Below, in pieces: positions 63,917-64,000 of a stretch of DNA of 64,000 nt; position 1 is the stretch's first letter; each line of letters begins with the position of its first letter. The DNA comes from Paracoccaceae bacterium (GTDB taxonomy: Bacteria; Pseudomonadota; Alphaproteobacteria; Rhodobacterales; Rhodobacteraceae), in assembly GCA_029243395.1 (NCBI GenBank), contig JAQWSE010000004.1:62001-126000 (forward strand), read 5' to 3'. The translations under genes and the position numbers were made by a program. The notes beneath the pieces are model-generated. The model searched no databases. It was given only the letters and a program-made list of their open reading frames with translations, and had not been told where the DNA came from.

Positions 63917-64000
63917 AGTTTAAACCAGGCCATTCTGGCTTCATTCTTTTCTGATGTATTGTAGGCTATAGCCTTAGCTGCTTTCCTGCCTAACTCTTCT
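63886..64000 (-). CDS. Possible partial gene of unknown function at the right edge
   Basis: An open minus-strand frame enters from the right edge and ends with TAA at 63886-63888, overlapping the integrase 3' end by 31 bases. The visible 37 residues include EELGRKAAKAIAYNTSE and RMAWFKLYSDTS: charged, helical-looking and without recognisable motif. Short convergent overlaps are common in this window, so it may be real, but 37 open codons alone are weak evidence. Confidence 0.4.
   Translation of the reverse strand, partial: EELGRKAAKAIAYNTSEKNEARMAWFKLYSDTSNSTK

Larger units (their letters stand above)
62765..64000. mobile_element. Left end of a tRNA-Thr integrated genomic island or prophage (partial)
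   Basis: An integrase directly downstream of, and in the same direction as, an intact tRNA gene is the classic left end of an integrative element. The cargo and the second attachment site, expected to repeat part of the tRNA 3' half, lie beyond 64000. Whether it is a phage, an integrative plasmid or a defence island cannot be told. Confidence 0.75.

Overview
This window is almost entirely core chromosome of a low-GC (roughly one-third G+C by eye) alphaproteobacterium. Gene order resembles Rhodobacterales: the ialB-like/rlmN pair, GST-queG, an rsmB - heparinase II/III - purH run, the hemC-hemD-mitofilin-hemY operon, and above all the block parB-parA-rsmG-mnmG-mnmE-rho-hemE | aroE-coaE-dnaQ-secB-timA-smr-hslUV, which flanks the replication origin in Caulobacter and relatives. 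Base composition, very short intergenic gaps, overlapping convergent gene ends and missing members of otherwise conserved clusters suggest a streamlined, probably free-living marine lineage. The exact taxon cannot be read from the sequence.

Layout. 1-5.7 kb: the 5' two thirds of leuC, an asparaginase II family enzyme, an IalB-like exported protein, rlmN and an envelope group (two L,D-transpeptidases around a CAP-domain lipoprotein). 5.7-10.3 kb: a sugar-epimerase-like SDR, queG, a GST, uppP and an NDUFA9-like protein. 10.4-15 kb: rnd, the LPS export genes lptC-lptA-lptB, a short-form hpf, ptsN and kdsB. 15-25.4 kb: the heat-shock unit dnaK-dnaJ-grpE behind a strong-looking sigma-32 type promoter, then mutS and hrcA on the minus strand, then rph-rdgB-hemW. 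25.4-39.7 kb: the origin region, with parB, parA, rsmG, mnmG, mnmE, rho and hemE on the minus strand, an AT-rich gap carrying a cluster of DnaA boxes, and aroE, coaE and dnaQ on the plus strand; secB, timA, smr, hslU and hslV follow. Two parS palindromes lie inside rsmG and over the start of mnmG.

39.7-45.2 kb: the transcription/translation operon rimP-nusA-ylxR-infB (minus) behind a DUF1674 gene and an intrinsic terminator. 45.2-62.6 kb: rsmB, heparinase-like, purH; a minus-strand run of small housekeeping genes (HD phosphohydrolase, thioredoxin-TPR protein, LON-like domain protein, Trm112-like); ahcY; gpsA-tsaD; the hemC-hemD-mic60-hemY operon; an SDR, an AEC transporter and a small exported protein of unknown function. 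62.6-64 kb: an intact tRNA-Thr(CGT) followed directly by a tyrosine-recombinase integrase, the left edge of a genomic island or prophage that continues past the window.

The most notable observations are the candidate chromosomal oriC between hemE and aroE with two nearby parS sites, the short HPF that lacks the usual C-terminal dimerisation domain, the absence of rpoN from its usual place beside lptB and hpf, a G9 homopolymer in secB, overlapping inverted repeats upstream of ahcY, and the tRNA-linked island boundary. I found no CRISPR array, transposon, rRNA operon, or clear sign of a wholly new system in the visible part. The accessory region that might hold one begins only at the right edge. 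No gene-free stretch exceeds 300 bases.
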